Below are positions 1-11,955 of a DNA stretch of 64,000 bases, piece after piece (position 1 is the first letter of the stretch; the number at the start of each line of letters is the position of its first letter). The stretch comes from Macrostomum hystrix (Eukaryota > Platyhelminthes > Macrostomidae), in assembly GCA_950097015.1 (NCBI GenBank), contig CATNEN010000003.1:15010001-15074000 (forward strand), in the 5' to 3' direction. Position numbers and translations under genes: made by a program. The notes below the pieces were generated by a model that saw nothing but the letters and a program-made list of their open reading frames with translations, was not told the DNA's origin and made no database searches.

Positions 1-35
1 GAGGTAATTAGCACCTGTCTAACGGAGAATTTCTA

Positions 36-837
<802 letters not shown>

Positions 838-2515
838 CTTCTACTGCAGGGTCCTTTAAAGATTGCTTTATTCTACTGTTCCTTCAAAGAATGCTTTCTT
901 CTACTGGTCCTTCAAATGACGCTTCCTTCAACTGGTCCTTCAAAAGGACGCTTCCTTCAACTGGTCCTTCAAATGACGCTTCCTTCAACTGGTCCTTCAA
1001 AAGGACGCTTCCTTCAACTGGTCCTTCAAAAGGACGCTTCCATCTACTGGTCCTTCAAAGATTGCTTCATTCTTCTGGTCTTTTAAAGGACGCTTCGTTC
1101 TACTGGTCCTTCAAATGACGCTTCCTTCAACTGGTCCTTCAAAAGGACGCTTCCTTCAACTGGTCCTTCAAATGACGCTTTCTTCAATTGGTCCTTCAAA
1201 AGGACGCTTCCTTCTGCTGGTCCTTTAAAGAATGCTTCCTTTAACTGGTCCTTCAAAAGGACGCTTCCTTCAACTGGTCCTTCAAATGACGCTTCCTTCA
1301 ACTGGTCCTTCAAAAGGACGCTTCCTTCAACTGGTCCTTCAAAAGGACGCTTCCATCTACTGGTCCTTCAAAGATTGCTTCATTCTTCTGGTCTTTTAAA
1401 GGACGCTTCGTTCTACTGGTCCTTCAAATGACGCTTCCTTCAACTGGTCCTTCAAAAGGACGCTTCCTTCAACTGGTCCTTCAAATGACGCTTTCTTCAA
1501 TTGGTCCTTCAAAAGGACGCTTCCTTCTGCTGGTCCTTTAAAGAATGCTTCCTTTAACTGGTCCTTCAAAAGGACGCTTCCTTCAACTGGTCCTTCAAAT
1601 GACGCTTCCTTCAACTGGTCCTTCAAAAGGACGCTTCCTTCAACTGGTCCTTCAAAAGGACGCTTCCATCTACTGGTCCTTCAAAGATTGCTTCATTCTT
1701 CTGGTCTTTTAAAGGACGCTTCGTTCTACTGGTCCTTCAAATGACGCTTCCTTTAACTGGTCCTTCAAAAGGACGCTTCCTTCAACTGGTCCTTCAAAAG
1801 GACGCTTCCTTCAACTGGTCCTTCAAATGACGCTTCCTTCAACTGGTCCTTCAAAAGGACGCTTCCTTCTGCTGGTCCTTTAAAGAATGCTTCCTTTAAC
1901 TGGTCCTTCAAATGACGCTTCCTTCAACTGGTCCTTCAAAAGGACGCTTCCTTCAACTGGCCCTTCAAAAGGACGCTTCCTTCTTCTGGTCCTTCAAACA
2001 ACGCTTCTTTCAACTTGTCCTTCAAAGAATGCTTTATTCTTCTGGTCCTTCAAAGGACGCTTCCTTCTACTGGTCCTTCAAAGAATTCTTTCTTCTACTG
2101 GTCCTTCAAAAGGACGCTTCCTTCAACTGGTCCTTCAAATGACGCTTCCTTCAACTGGTCCTTCAAAAGGACGCTTTCTTCAACTGGTCCTTCAAATGAC
2201 GCTTCCTTCAACTGGTCCTTCAAAAGGACGCTTCCTTCTGCTGGTCCTTTAAAGAATGCTTCCTTTAACTGGTCCTTCAAATGACGCTTCCTTCAACTGG
2301 TCCTTCAAAAGGACGCTTCCTTCAACTGGCCCTTCAAAAGGACGCTTCCTTCTTCTGGTCCTTCAAACAACGCTTCTTTCAACTTGTCCTTCAAAGAATG
2401 CTTTATTCTTCTGGTCCTTCAAAGGACGCTTCCTTCTACTGGTCCTTCAAAGAATTCTTTCTTCTACTGGTCCTTCAACGAATGCTTTCTTCTACTGGTC
2501 CTTCAATCCTGGTCC
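838..2515. repeat. 28-29 bp minisatellite with hairpin units and 313/369-bp higher-order duplications
   Basis: This is a head-to-tail array of a unit reading GGTCCTTCAAAAGGACGCTT followed by CCTTCAACT (29 bp), mixed with a 28-bp variant carrying AAATGACGC. In the 29-bp unit GTCCTT-CAA-AAGGAC is a perfect 6-bp inverted repeat, so single strands can form serial hairpins. Blocks of many units were duplicated as wholes: the block near 1083-1313 recurs at 1396-1626 (offset 313 bp), and the block near 1887 recurs near 2256 (offset 369 bp). The open frames crossing it in both orientations follow from the repeat and are not genes. Confidence 0.95.
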
Positions 2516-3286
2516 TATTGATGCGGTACATGCGGAGATAACAGAAACAGCCACGCAGTATTCTTACTCGAGTTCGGTCGTAAAATTTGAAGTGGAATCA
2601 AAAGAAAACTGCTTCTTTAATCCGCCAATTAAATTTGGAAACAAAATGAATCACTCTTTAATGGGCAGATCCAGCTACTCGTATTAGCCAGGAAATCGAG
2701 AGAGCGAGTGAGACAGATGGAGAGGACAGAAAAATTAATTGTAGAAAAACAAAAACGCTATCGCTCGTTTCGCACAAAAGCTCTAGGGCATACACCCCAT
2801 TTCGCTAGTCGAGCTTGTAATTCAAGGCGTTTAAAAGAAGTGTGTCTGAAGCAGCAGAAATAATCAAGAAGAGCAGTACGAGTTTAGTAAAAATGTGTAG
2901 CATATTGGCCAATAATAGAGGGAGAGAATGTTATACAGAACTGCGGGTCTATAGAGTCTAGACTAGCTACATTTTGAGACAGGCTTAAAACTTTTAACCT
3001 CTTACTGTGTCTCTCTATCGCTGCGAGCAATTTCTATAATTCGGCGATGAACAAACATGAAATTTTCGTTTTTATTATCTCGATTGATTAGGACATCGAT
3101 AAAAAAATATGAAACGTTTTACGATTTTTTTGTTGCAGCAAAACAATGCAGTAGCTTAGGGTAATTTTGCCAAAATGAACATTACATATTCCTCGTCGTT
3201 ATAACATTTAAAATTGATATAAAATAAAAATCCTCAATATAATGTTTAAAAGTGAAGACAAACAATATACTCTTCTAGATTATCAC
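2516..3286. other. Unique intergenic sequence, nothing recognised
   Basis: This is a non-repetitive spacer between the first array and the foldback element. I find no coding exon, RNA gene or mobile-element similarity here. Confidence 0.4.
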
Positions 3287-3722
3287 CCGTGTTGACAGAG
3301 ATAGGGTCTAAGAAACAGTAATCGAACATGCGCGACGGTCGCCTAATAGGCAACTTCGAACATGTTCTTTGTTCCGAGAACATGTTCTTTTAAATTAAAA
3401 AGGCTACTTAATGTATATTAATAAATTAATAACATGAAGAAAAAACGATGCCTTCGTTGGTATGAGGTCAACAAACAAGACAGTTAAACCCATACTATGT
3501 CTAGTATGGTTTAACACACACACACATGGTTTAACTGTCTTGTTTGTTGACCTCATGCCAACGAAGGCATCGTTTTTTCTTCATGTTATTAATTTATTAA
3601 TATACATTAAGTAGCCTTTTTAATTTAAAAGAACATGTTCTCGGAACAAAGAACATGTTCGAAGTTGCCTATTAGGCGACCGTCGCGCATGTTCGATGTA
3701 GCCTAAGAGTCGTCAACACGGC
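3287..3722. mobile_element. Foldback element with about 170-bp near-perfect inverted arms
   Basis: The left arm (about 3322-3490) is repeated in inverse orientation at about 3528-3696, around a 37-bp spacer that itself holds a small hairpin (CATACTA/TAGTATG) and a short CA run. Differences between the arms are few, for example TATGAGG against CTCATGCC. Outside the arms, CCGTGTTGAC on the left and GTCAACACGG on the right form a second terminal inverted match, giving outer ends near 3290 and 3720. There is no open reading frame of note. Size, structure and AT content fit a non-autonomous foldback or MITE-like DNA transposon. I could not identify the family or a clear target-site duplication. 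Confidence 0.8.
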
Positions 3723-5418
3723 TGAGATTATTGTGCTCCATTAATTTTATGTCTCTAAAATATCAAAAAGAAACAATTAAAAAAAACATGCGTATTTTCG
3801 GCGCAATAAAAGTGAGACTGAGACAGCCATAAACTAGAAAAGTAGCATAGCACAATTTTTTCTTTTAATTCAGGCTTTAATTAAAGTAGGCAAATACTAA
3901 AATATTCCGAAAACATTCCTCATATGCATAATATATTCCATATATATTACAACACATTAAATTTATATTGTCATATTTTACATATACAATATTCTATACA
4001 TAGTATATGTATCAGAGTTCTTAACTAGCTCAAAATAACATTCTAAAAACTTTCGAACTTTGGTATCACTAATCGGTAAATCCTATAGTCAAGTCTAATT
4101 GCATGAAATAAGACTTGACAGTCAGATAGTCAAGACTGTCAAGTAAATATAGTCATGTCTAATTGCATGTTTCTAATTTAAATAAATCAGTTATACAGTA
4201 ATCAAACCATTAAATGAACGAAGTTAATGGCAAGTATTTACTATTTACAGTGCTGATATAAGAAACCGAATGCACAAAAATACAAGTATATGTATAGCAC
4301 TTCAGCTGCCACATCTGACCGAAAATTATAAGAATATGAGCTTGTAAGTATAACTTAATATGATATAAGCTAGTTTAGGCTAGTTTAAAGTATATAATAT
4401 TCTATGTAAGGGAGAGATTTATTTTGCTAACATAAATAAAAATGAACTTTTATTGGTGTCCTCGACTCCTCTTGGCTTTTTAGACTATGTACATTAACTA
4501 TTTAGATATTAAACTTTAGAATATACTTTTAAATATTTTTATATTCTTTCATTGGAATAATGCGTCGAGTTTTTTTATCTAAAGAATTTAAATTTCAAGT
4601 GAATAAAGCGTTTAAACGCTTTGTATTAAAACCTAATACAGATGCAGAAGACTATCGATAAGCATATCACATGTCTTCGAAAGAATAATTGGCAATAATT
4701 CTATCTTTTAAAAAACTAATACGACGCAATAAGAATCGTTTTTAATCCTTACAGAGCTAAGTCAGAAAATAATTTTTTATTAAGTGACGCTTGTTCATTT
4801 TTTAAGCCGTTTACTTATATCTAAAAAATATTTACGTCGTAAAATTTGTTAAGACGCGCTTTTCTCTAAGGAAGTCCTTCCTGAAAAGTTATCGTGCATT
4901 CAGTAGCATTTACGATACAAATGCAAACTCAAGAACAACAAAAAATCCTGGCGGCCTGGTCTATAATTTTAAATATCTTCTTTTGATATCGACAGTTGTG
5001 GACTTGATAACGACGTGGTTTCGTGTCTCTATTGCTGTTGGAATTACTCCGATCAATCTACCACTAATCGCATCTTCGAATGCACTTTTCGTGCAATTAA
5101 TTATTTTATGCACGTAAAGCAACGAATAATTTAAATATTGTTGCATTTTCTTGTTTTTTTTTACAAAATAAGAAAACAAAATTTATTTTGACATGAAAAT
5201 TATGATAGTGCTCCGGGACTTAAGAAGCAATCGAGGGAGGCCTTTTTAGAAATTCACTAATTCACCCTAAAAAGAAAACTTTACAAATAATACATCGGAT
5301 AGTATTATCGACTTGCACCTTTTTTCCTAGAGAAATCCCTGTGTTTTTTATTTTATTTCATTAAATGCTATGAGCATGCTAATTTTCTATGCCATTTTAA
5401 GCATATTGGGTCTGCAAT
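3723..5418. other. AT-rich intergenic sequence, nothing recognised
   Basis: This is AT-rich, non-coding-looking DNA with a short local duplication around 4082-4165 (repeated GTCAAGTCTAATTGCATG-type segments). The longest open frame (minus strand, about 4961-5179) has no recognisable domain or codon signature, so I do not call it. Confidence 0.4.
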
Positions 5419-5424
5419 TGGTTA

Positions 5425-5625
5425 ACAGGTGGGCGTGGCGTTTATAATTGGCGTGGCGTTTATAATTGGCGTGGCGTTTATAATTGAAGGTGGGCGTGGC
5501 GTCCCCCCAGTCCATGGACTGAACAGCTGTACGCAGCCTTCAGATGCGCCGCGCAATAGCTGCGGCTGTGCTGTCGGCTGCACATCTGGCCCGATTGGGG
5601 CAGGTGTAATCAATTATTATTAATT
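5425..5625 (+). mobile_element. SINE 3' part, with a nascent 18-bp triplication
   Basis: This shares its body with copies at 19915-20175, 21050-21240, 52200-52310 and 52545-52745. The markers are CCCCCCAGTCCATGGACTG, TACGCAGCCTTCAGATGCG, GCTGTGCTGTCGGCTGCACA and a GGGGCAGGTGTAATCAATTA end. The tRNA-like head is missing. Within 5432-5486 the segment GGCGTGGCGTTTATAATT occurs three times in tandem, which other copies lack. Confidence 0.8.
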
Positions 5626-5887
5626 GGTTAACAGTTATTTTGCATTTGATCCGACTGAAACCAATTGCATTTTTAAATCGTTTTGCAGCCTTACTCGCAT
5701 CTTGATACTATTTACAGTAGTTTCTTGCTATCCATAAAATGCCGTTAAACCTAAGAGTATGAACGAACTGGATTTGTCTGAAAAAGATCTTTGCTTTCTT
5801 TAAATGCAATTAAATAAAAAAACTGACTAATATGAAAAAGCAGCACACAGGTTGTTGTGAATTGTATTTTGCATTTAAATAGAAAAA

Positions 5888-6005
5888 AATATGACACCTT
5901 GCCCAGTTGGTCGATCTAGTTGTACAGTCAGAGGCACAGCTTCAGCTATTGCCTGGTGCTTCCAAAAGCCTAGCTGTGTACAGCTGTTCAGTCCGTAGAC
6001 TGGCA
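5888..6005 (+). mobile_element. Divergent SINE-related fragment
   Basis: The stretch from ACACCTTGCCCAGTTGGTCG onward to the TTCAGTCCGTAGACTGG end is a diverged relative of the SINE body seen at 19915-20175. It recurs in inverse orientation at 10140-10218, so it is a dispersed subfamily. No tRNA-like head is present. Confidence 0.6.
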
Positions 6006-7795
6006 GCTTCAACTACCCAAATTTCTACGCTCATAACTCAGTGATAATATATGATCGTGTTCCATCTACAGCATGCTGAGTTGAAAAAGGGAATTTAGTA
6101 TCTTTTTTGAGTACCCAATATATTAGTTTCCTTGGAGATGATCGAGACTTGAACTGCAGACCTTTCGGAACCCTACACACAATACAAGCCCGACGTTAAT
6201 ATTAATCTTAATGGATATCGATAAGAAGCTGTTTAAAAAAGTGCGTAATTAAGAGACTCGTTGCTGTGTTAGAGCAAACGTTCGGTAAAAAAAAGTAAAC
6301 TAAAAATGTGCCCCTATTCTACTATAAGTAAGCCACAAAACAATTAAATAAAATGTACTTATCATAATCGCAATCAATCTATCCAGACGGATAAGAAGCA
6401 GATGCTGCGGATGGCAGAGATTTAAACTGGCGACATCTGAAATGCAACAATGAATATAATTATTGTGTGGCTTTTTAATTAGTTGAAAAAGGTTGGGCAA
6501 TAGCGTTTATAACTTGTCGATCAACGTCAGTTCCATACCGAGCAACCTATGATATTACTATATTGGAAATGCGAATTAACAAAACTTCTTAGTAAATTAT
6601 CAAAGATTGCTTGGTAAGGACTAATAGCTCGTAATAGCTGAGTTTGACGTTTTCTTTCTTACAATCTATATAACAGTAACAGCTGCAGTTGCTGTTTTCT
6701 GTCGATAGCACGCAATTCTTCACTGATTTATATACTACAGTCAGAACCAGACCAACAGCCAATGAAATTCAACTCAATACAAATGCTGGTATCACACTTA
6801 GACCAAACCTTTTCTAAAACAGACGTGCACACTGAAATATTTTCATTCCTAGAAACCATAAGCTAGACTTTGACTCCGTGCGACACAGTGTCGCGAAATT
6901 TTAAACTATAGGAATTCTACATAAGATATTTCGCAACAGAGGAGCTATAATAGCAATAGAAAGAAAAATATTGAGCGAATACATACAAACGGAGCATGTG
7001 GCCCAGTTTTTGGTACACACTTGGGACTCGCAACACATTCAGCTAATTCTTGTGTCAATAATTTCTCAGAATTAGCTACATGCGCACTTGCTGGTGTATA
7101 GATATAACATATATAGATGGCGTTAAGTCTAGCTTTATAGGCACCGAAGTGTGCATTCGTTGAAAATATTTCACTAGCAGTGATACATACGAGCTATAAA
7201 TAATAGAATACTCTCAATGTATGATTCAAATGCAACAATTATATTTGCTTACAAAACTTGTAATAACAAAAATCTAAATACTAAAATAATTGTAAATCTA
7301 GTTTTTCCCCACAGTTGACACGTAATTATAATTTTCAAGTCTGAGTTTCAATGAAACTCAGTTATAAATTTATTATTAAAAATGTCATGCGCAATCGAAC
7401 TAGCCCTTACAGACAGTCAGATCGCACCTCACCTACCTTTAACAGAGCTAGGCAAATCACATTGTGCAACCATAGATTAGATAAGGAATAGTACGGGTCT
7501 ATACCTGCTCAACGAGCTATGGGCTAATTAACACTAAACAGGTGTGACGTTAAACGCTGAATAAAAACCGTCAAGAATTTGACCAGTAACAATCTTTGCC
7601 TATTAGGGGTGGCGAAGGGGTGGGTAGTCAGCTAGCTGTATTTGCTCTTGTGCGTGTCACTCACGATTGAGTTTAAGTCGCTTGATTTAACTGTATGAAG
7701 CAAATTTCTATTAGAGTATAAGTTTGTGAAAAAAATTAAACTTTAATGAGGGACATTCGAATTATTCAACATTTTCCTAACTCAAATTTCTACTG
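6006..7795. other. Intergenic sequence, nothing recognised
   Basis: This is non-repetitive AT-rich DNA up to the next tandem array. No exon with splice signals and recognisable protein similarity was found on either strand, and no structured RNA was recognised. Confidence 0.4.
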
Positions 7796-10115
7796 TCTAA
7801 CAGGTTTCAATTCTAACAGCTTCTAAATCTATCCAACAAGTTTCTAGTCAGTCTAACAGGTATCAAGCCTGTCTAACAGGTATCAAGTCTGTCTAACAGG
7901 TTTCAAGTCTGTCTAACAGGTATCAAGCCTGTCTAACAGGTTTCAAGTCTGTCTAACAGGTATCAAGCCTGTCTAACAGGTATCAAGTCTGTCTAACAGG
8001 TTTCAAGTCTGTCTAACAGGTATCAAGCCTGTCTAACAGGTATCAAGTCTGTCTAACAGGTTTCAAGTCTGTCTAACAGGTATCAAGCCTGTCTAACAGG
8101 TTTCAAGTCTGTCTAACAGGTATCAAGCCTGTCTAACAGGTATCAAGTCTGTCTAACAGGTTTCAAGTCTGTCTAACAGGTATCAAGCCTGTCTAACAGG
8201 TATCAAGTCTGTCTAACAGGTTTCAAGTCTGTCTAACAGGTATCAAGCCTGTCTAACAGGTTTCAAGTCTGTCTAACAGGTATCAAGCCTGTCTAACAGG
8301 TATCAAGTCTGTCTAACAGGTTTCAAGTCTGTCTAACAGGTATCAAGCCTGTCTAACAGGTATCAAGCCTGTCTAACAGGTATCAAGTCTGTCTAACAGG
8401 TTTCAAGTCTGTCTAACAGGTTTCAAGTCTGTCTAACAGGTTTCAAGTTTGTCTAACAAGTATCAAGTCTGTCTAACAGGTTTCAAGTCTGTCTAACAGG
8501 TATCAAGTCTGTCTAACAGGTATCAAGCCTGTCTAACAGGTATCAAGTCTGTCTAACAGGTTTCAAGTCTGTCTAACAGGTTTCAAGTCAGTCTAACAGG
8601 TATCAAGCCTGTCTAACAGGTATCAAGTCTGTCTAACAGGTTTCAAGTCTGTCTAACAGGATTCAAGTCTGTCTAACAGGTTTCAAGTCTGTCTAACAAG
8701 TATCAAGTCTGTCTAACAGGTTTCAAGTCTGTCTAACAGGATTCAAGTTTGTCTAACGAGTATCAAGTCTGTCTAACAGGATTCAAGTCTGTCTAACAGG
8801 TTTCAAGTCTGTCTAACAGGTTTCAAGTCTGTCTAACAGGTTTCAAGTTTGTCTAACAGGATTCAAGTCTGTCTAACAAGTATCAAGTCTGTCTAACAGG
8901 TTTCAAGTCTGTCTAACAGGTTTCAAGTCTGTCTAACAGGTATCAAGTCTGTCTAACAGGATTCAGTCTGTCTAACAGGATTCAGTCAGTCTAACAGGTT
9001 TTCAAGTTTGTCTAACAGGATTCAGTCTGTCTAATAAGTTTTAAAGTTTATCTAACAGGATTCAGTCTGTCTAACAGGTTTTCAAGTTTGTCTAACAGGA
9101 TTCAGTCTGTCTAACAGGTTTTCAAGTCAGTCTAACAGGTATCAAGCCTGTCTAACAGGTATCAAGTCTGTCTAACAGGTTTCAAGTCTGTCTAACAGGT
9201 TTCAAGTCTGTCTAACAGGATTCAAGTTTGTCTAACAAGTATCAAGCCTGTCTAACAGGTATCAAGTCTGTCTAACAGGTATCAAGTCTGTCTAACAGGT
9301 TTCAAGTCTGTCTAACAGGATTCAAGTTTGTCTAACAAGTATCAAGTCAGTCTAACAGGTTTCAAGTCTGTCTAAAAGGTTTCAAGTCTGTCTAACAGGT
9401 TTCAAGTCTGTCTAACAGGATTCAGTCAGTCTAACAGGTTTTCAAGTTTGTCTAACAGGATTCAGTCTGTCTAACAGGTTTTCAAGTTTGTCTAACAGGA
9501 TTCAAGCGTGTCTAACAGGATTCAAGTCTGTCTAACAGGATTCAGTCTGTCTAACAGGATTCAAGTCTGTCTAACAGGTTTCAAGTCTGTCCAACAGGTT
9601 TCAAGTCTGTCAAACAGGTTTCAAGTCTGTCAAACAGGTTTCAAGTCTGTCCAACAGGTTTCAAGTCGGTTTATCAGGTTTCAAGTTTGTCTAACATATT
9701 CCATGTCTGTCTAACAGGTTTTCACGTCTGTCTAACAGGTTTCAAGTCTGTCAAACAGGTTTCAAGTCTGTCAAACAGGTTTCAAGTCTGTCAAACAGGT
9801 TTCAAGTCTGTCAAACAGGTTTCAAGTCTGTCCAACAGGTTTCAAGTCGGTTTATCAGGTTTCAAGTTTGTCTAACATATTCCATGTCTGTCTAACAGGT
9901 TTTCATGTCTGTCTAACAGGTTTTCACGTCTGTCTAACAGGTTTCCACGTCTGTCTAACAGGTTTCAAGTCTGTCTAACAGGTTTTCACGTCTGTCTAAC
10001 AGGTTTTCACGTCTTTCTAACATATTCCATGTCTGTCTAACAGCTCTAATATCTGTCTATCAGCTTCCATATCGTCTAAGAGGTCTTAAGTTTGTCCAAC
10101 AGCTTCTAAATTAGT
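7796..10115. repeat. 20-bp minisatellite, about 115 copies, core TGTCTAACAGG
   Basis: The unit is TGTCTAACAGGTTTCAAGTC, with alternating variants (TATCAAGCC, TATCAAGTC, ATTCAAGTC). The first 1.1 kb keeps exact 20-bp phase. From about 8960 units with one-base losses or gains appear, and the right edge (about 9900-10115) decays into diverged copies. The core is the inverse complement of the arrays at 25.6 and 26.7 kb. Short open frames inside are repeat artefacts. Confidence 0.96.
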
Positions 10116-10139
10116 CAAATGGGTTCCTAATCTGCATAA

Positions 10140-10218
10140 TACGAGATTATGCAATGCAATAGCTGAAGCTGTGCCTCTGACTGTACAACTAGATCGACCA
10201 ACTGGGCAAGGTGTCATA
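10140..10218 (-). mobile_element. Divergent SINE-related fragment, inverse copy
   Basis: The inverse complement of this segment matches 5888-5960 closely, including CAGAGGCACAGCTTCAGC and GTCGATCTAGTTGTACAG. It is a second member of the same SINE-like subfamily, lying directly beyond the 20-bp array. Confidence 0.6.
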
Positions 10219-11575
10219 TTTTTATCTATTTAAAACTCGTAGCTTCCCGAAACAGCTAAAATGGAATAAGAGTTTTAGTTAACAATAGGCCGTATTTTCA
10301 AATCACGACGTGAAAAACAGACACGAGGCTAAACGTAAGAATCAAGCGGCGGGTGATTTTGCAGAAAAGGTTATAATATATTTTGACAGCAATAAAAAAC
10401 TGATTTTGCCTGCAGCGATCGATAAACTAATCGATAAGCCGATGAATAAACTAGTGGGTTCAACGGCATCAACATCTAAACCCCACCCCGGCTTATACCG
10501 GTTTGGGGCAGACAGTAAAACACTCCAGCCAATCAAAACGTGCCACGTGCGATTGCGATCAAGGCGGCATGCAAGCCGCATAACACAACAGTTATTTCAC
10601 ACAAAAGCTACGCTCGAAGATTTGTTTAAAGCAGTAATTGTTTTTAACTAAAGTAGACAAATACAATGCAAAACAAAGACGCTGCAATATAATAATCAAA
10701 GGCTTACAATAGCCAGTGTTGTTTTGCACAGTTTTAACACAGCTTTTTCGTGTTTTTACTGGTAATTTCGACGCAAAATATAAAAGCAGCGCTTTTAGTT
10801 ACTACGAGTAGCTGCAACGAAGCAACAACTGCTTTAAAAAGTTTCCTCTCCGGGTGCAAAGGATTCAAATTGACTTTCCAGTTAAAATTAATGCATATTT
10901 TAGTTCATAATTCTACGCGGTAAAACATTATGAGACAAAGGTGTAAAACAAATATTTAAGTTACAACAAAAGTAATGTCAAAAGCGTTTAATTGTAAATG
11001 AGTTTCATGTACAAGCGTTACCTTGATAAAACATCACGCTTTTAGGTGAGGAGGCAAAAAATACCACATTAAGTTTGAAATATTGATTCTAACAAAGACT
11101 AAGAAGATAATTATGATTACGATGCATACGAGCATGAAGATAATGAAGAGCATGATAAATATTATAATGAAGATGAGAATTTTAAATATTATGAATTGGT
11201 TATTGAAACGATTGTGAAAAAGACAATGAAAAATATTATTATGAAGAAAGCAAATGAGTGTAATCAAAATTTTGCAGCCAATGTGAAGCAGAGAGAATGC
11301 AGCGAAGCATAGATATTATTTTAAGCACACAGTAACTTTGATTAACGTTAATCAAACGATTTCAGGTACAAAGTTGACTCAGCTCTGCACTCATATCTAA
11401 TTCTGCAAGAATTTTTTTCTTAAAATGTTTTCCGTTTCGCGTAGTTGATAAAAATTAGATTAAAAGAAATATTTGTATTAAATTAAGTAAGAAAAAATTG
11501 CACTAAATCAAATTTTTTAATGCTGCACTCATACTACTAAAATGGTCAGGTGGCAGTAGTAGTAGGAGACGAAAA
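10219..11575. other. Intergenic sequence with an unassigned 113-codon open frame and a TATA-like site
   Basis: A plus-strand open frame at 10310-10651 encodes a basic, Lys/Arg-rich 113-residue product with no domain I recognise, and I do not call it a gene. A TATA-like sequence (AATATAAAAGC) lies near 10777-10787 on the plus strand, with no recognisable coding sequence downstream before the GPCR 3' end. The segment ends in the probable 3' UTR of the minus-strand GPCR. Confidence 0.3.
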
Positions 11576-11579
11576 AATG

Positions 11580-11585
11580 TTTAAT
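11580..11585 (-). promoter_or_regulatory. Possible polyadenylation signal ATTAAA of the GPCR gene
   Basis: On the minus strand ATTAAA occurs about 110 nt after the GPCR stop codon. A second ATTAAA lies near 11515. Either could serve. There is no direct evidence of use. Confidence 0.3.
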
Positions 11586-11693
11586 CAAAAAAGGTAAAAA
11601 TCCTATACAAAAAGTTTATAAGTAAAAAAGCTTATTTGTGACATAAACTAGATTTGTAGTTCGTGTTTTCATTGTCGACTAGCTCGTAATCTT

Positions 11694-11955
11694 TTAAACT
11701 TCGTTAGCTTGCTCAACGCTAGCAGCATTGTTCGGAACCGTCATTGGATATTCGCAATCTTGGCTTAGTAGAGCCACCTGCTGCTGCTGCTGCTGCTGCT
11801 GCTGATTCTGCTGCTGCTGGCAGCGGTTAGTAGTTCGAGCATAGCTGTGCATTGTGTGACCTTTGGATCTGGCTAGTTTGAGCAGCGCGTAGTGCTCAGG
11901 ATCATCAGTGACGCAGGGCAGAAAGCGAAGCGCGTGACGAAATCCGGTTCGGAAG
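11694..11955 (-). CDS. GPCR exon 5: C-terminal tail with glutamine run
   Basis: The acceptor is CCCGCAG before 11955, and the exon starts in phase 2 after exon 4. It encodes helix 8 and the cytoplasmic tail: FRTGFRHALRFLPC follows NPWIY as in tachykinin receptors, with a possible palmitoylation cysteine. A CAG-encoded glutamine run (about QQQQNQQQQQQQQ) comes next, and the stop TAA is at 11696-11694. The exon has 87 full codons after the shared one. Confidence 0.85.

Noticed and set aside
7796-10115. CRISPR-like array (regular short repeats)
   Set aside because: The repeats are contiguous 20-bp units without unique spacers, in eukaryotic DNA. It is a minisatellite.
10310-10651. 113-codon plus-strand open frame as a gene
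   Set aside because: It lacks a recognisable domain, has an overlapping open frame on the opposite strand and ordinary composition; a gene call is not supported.
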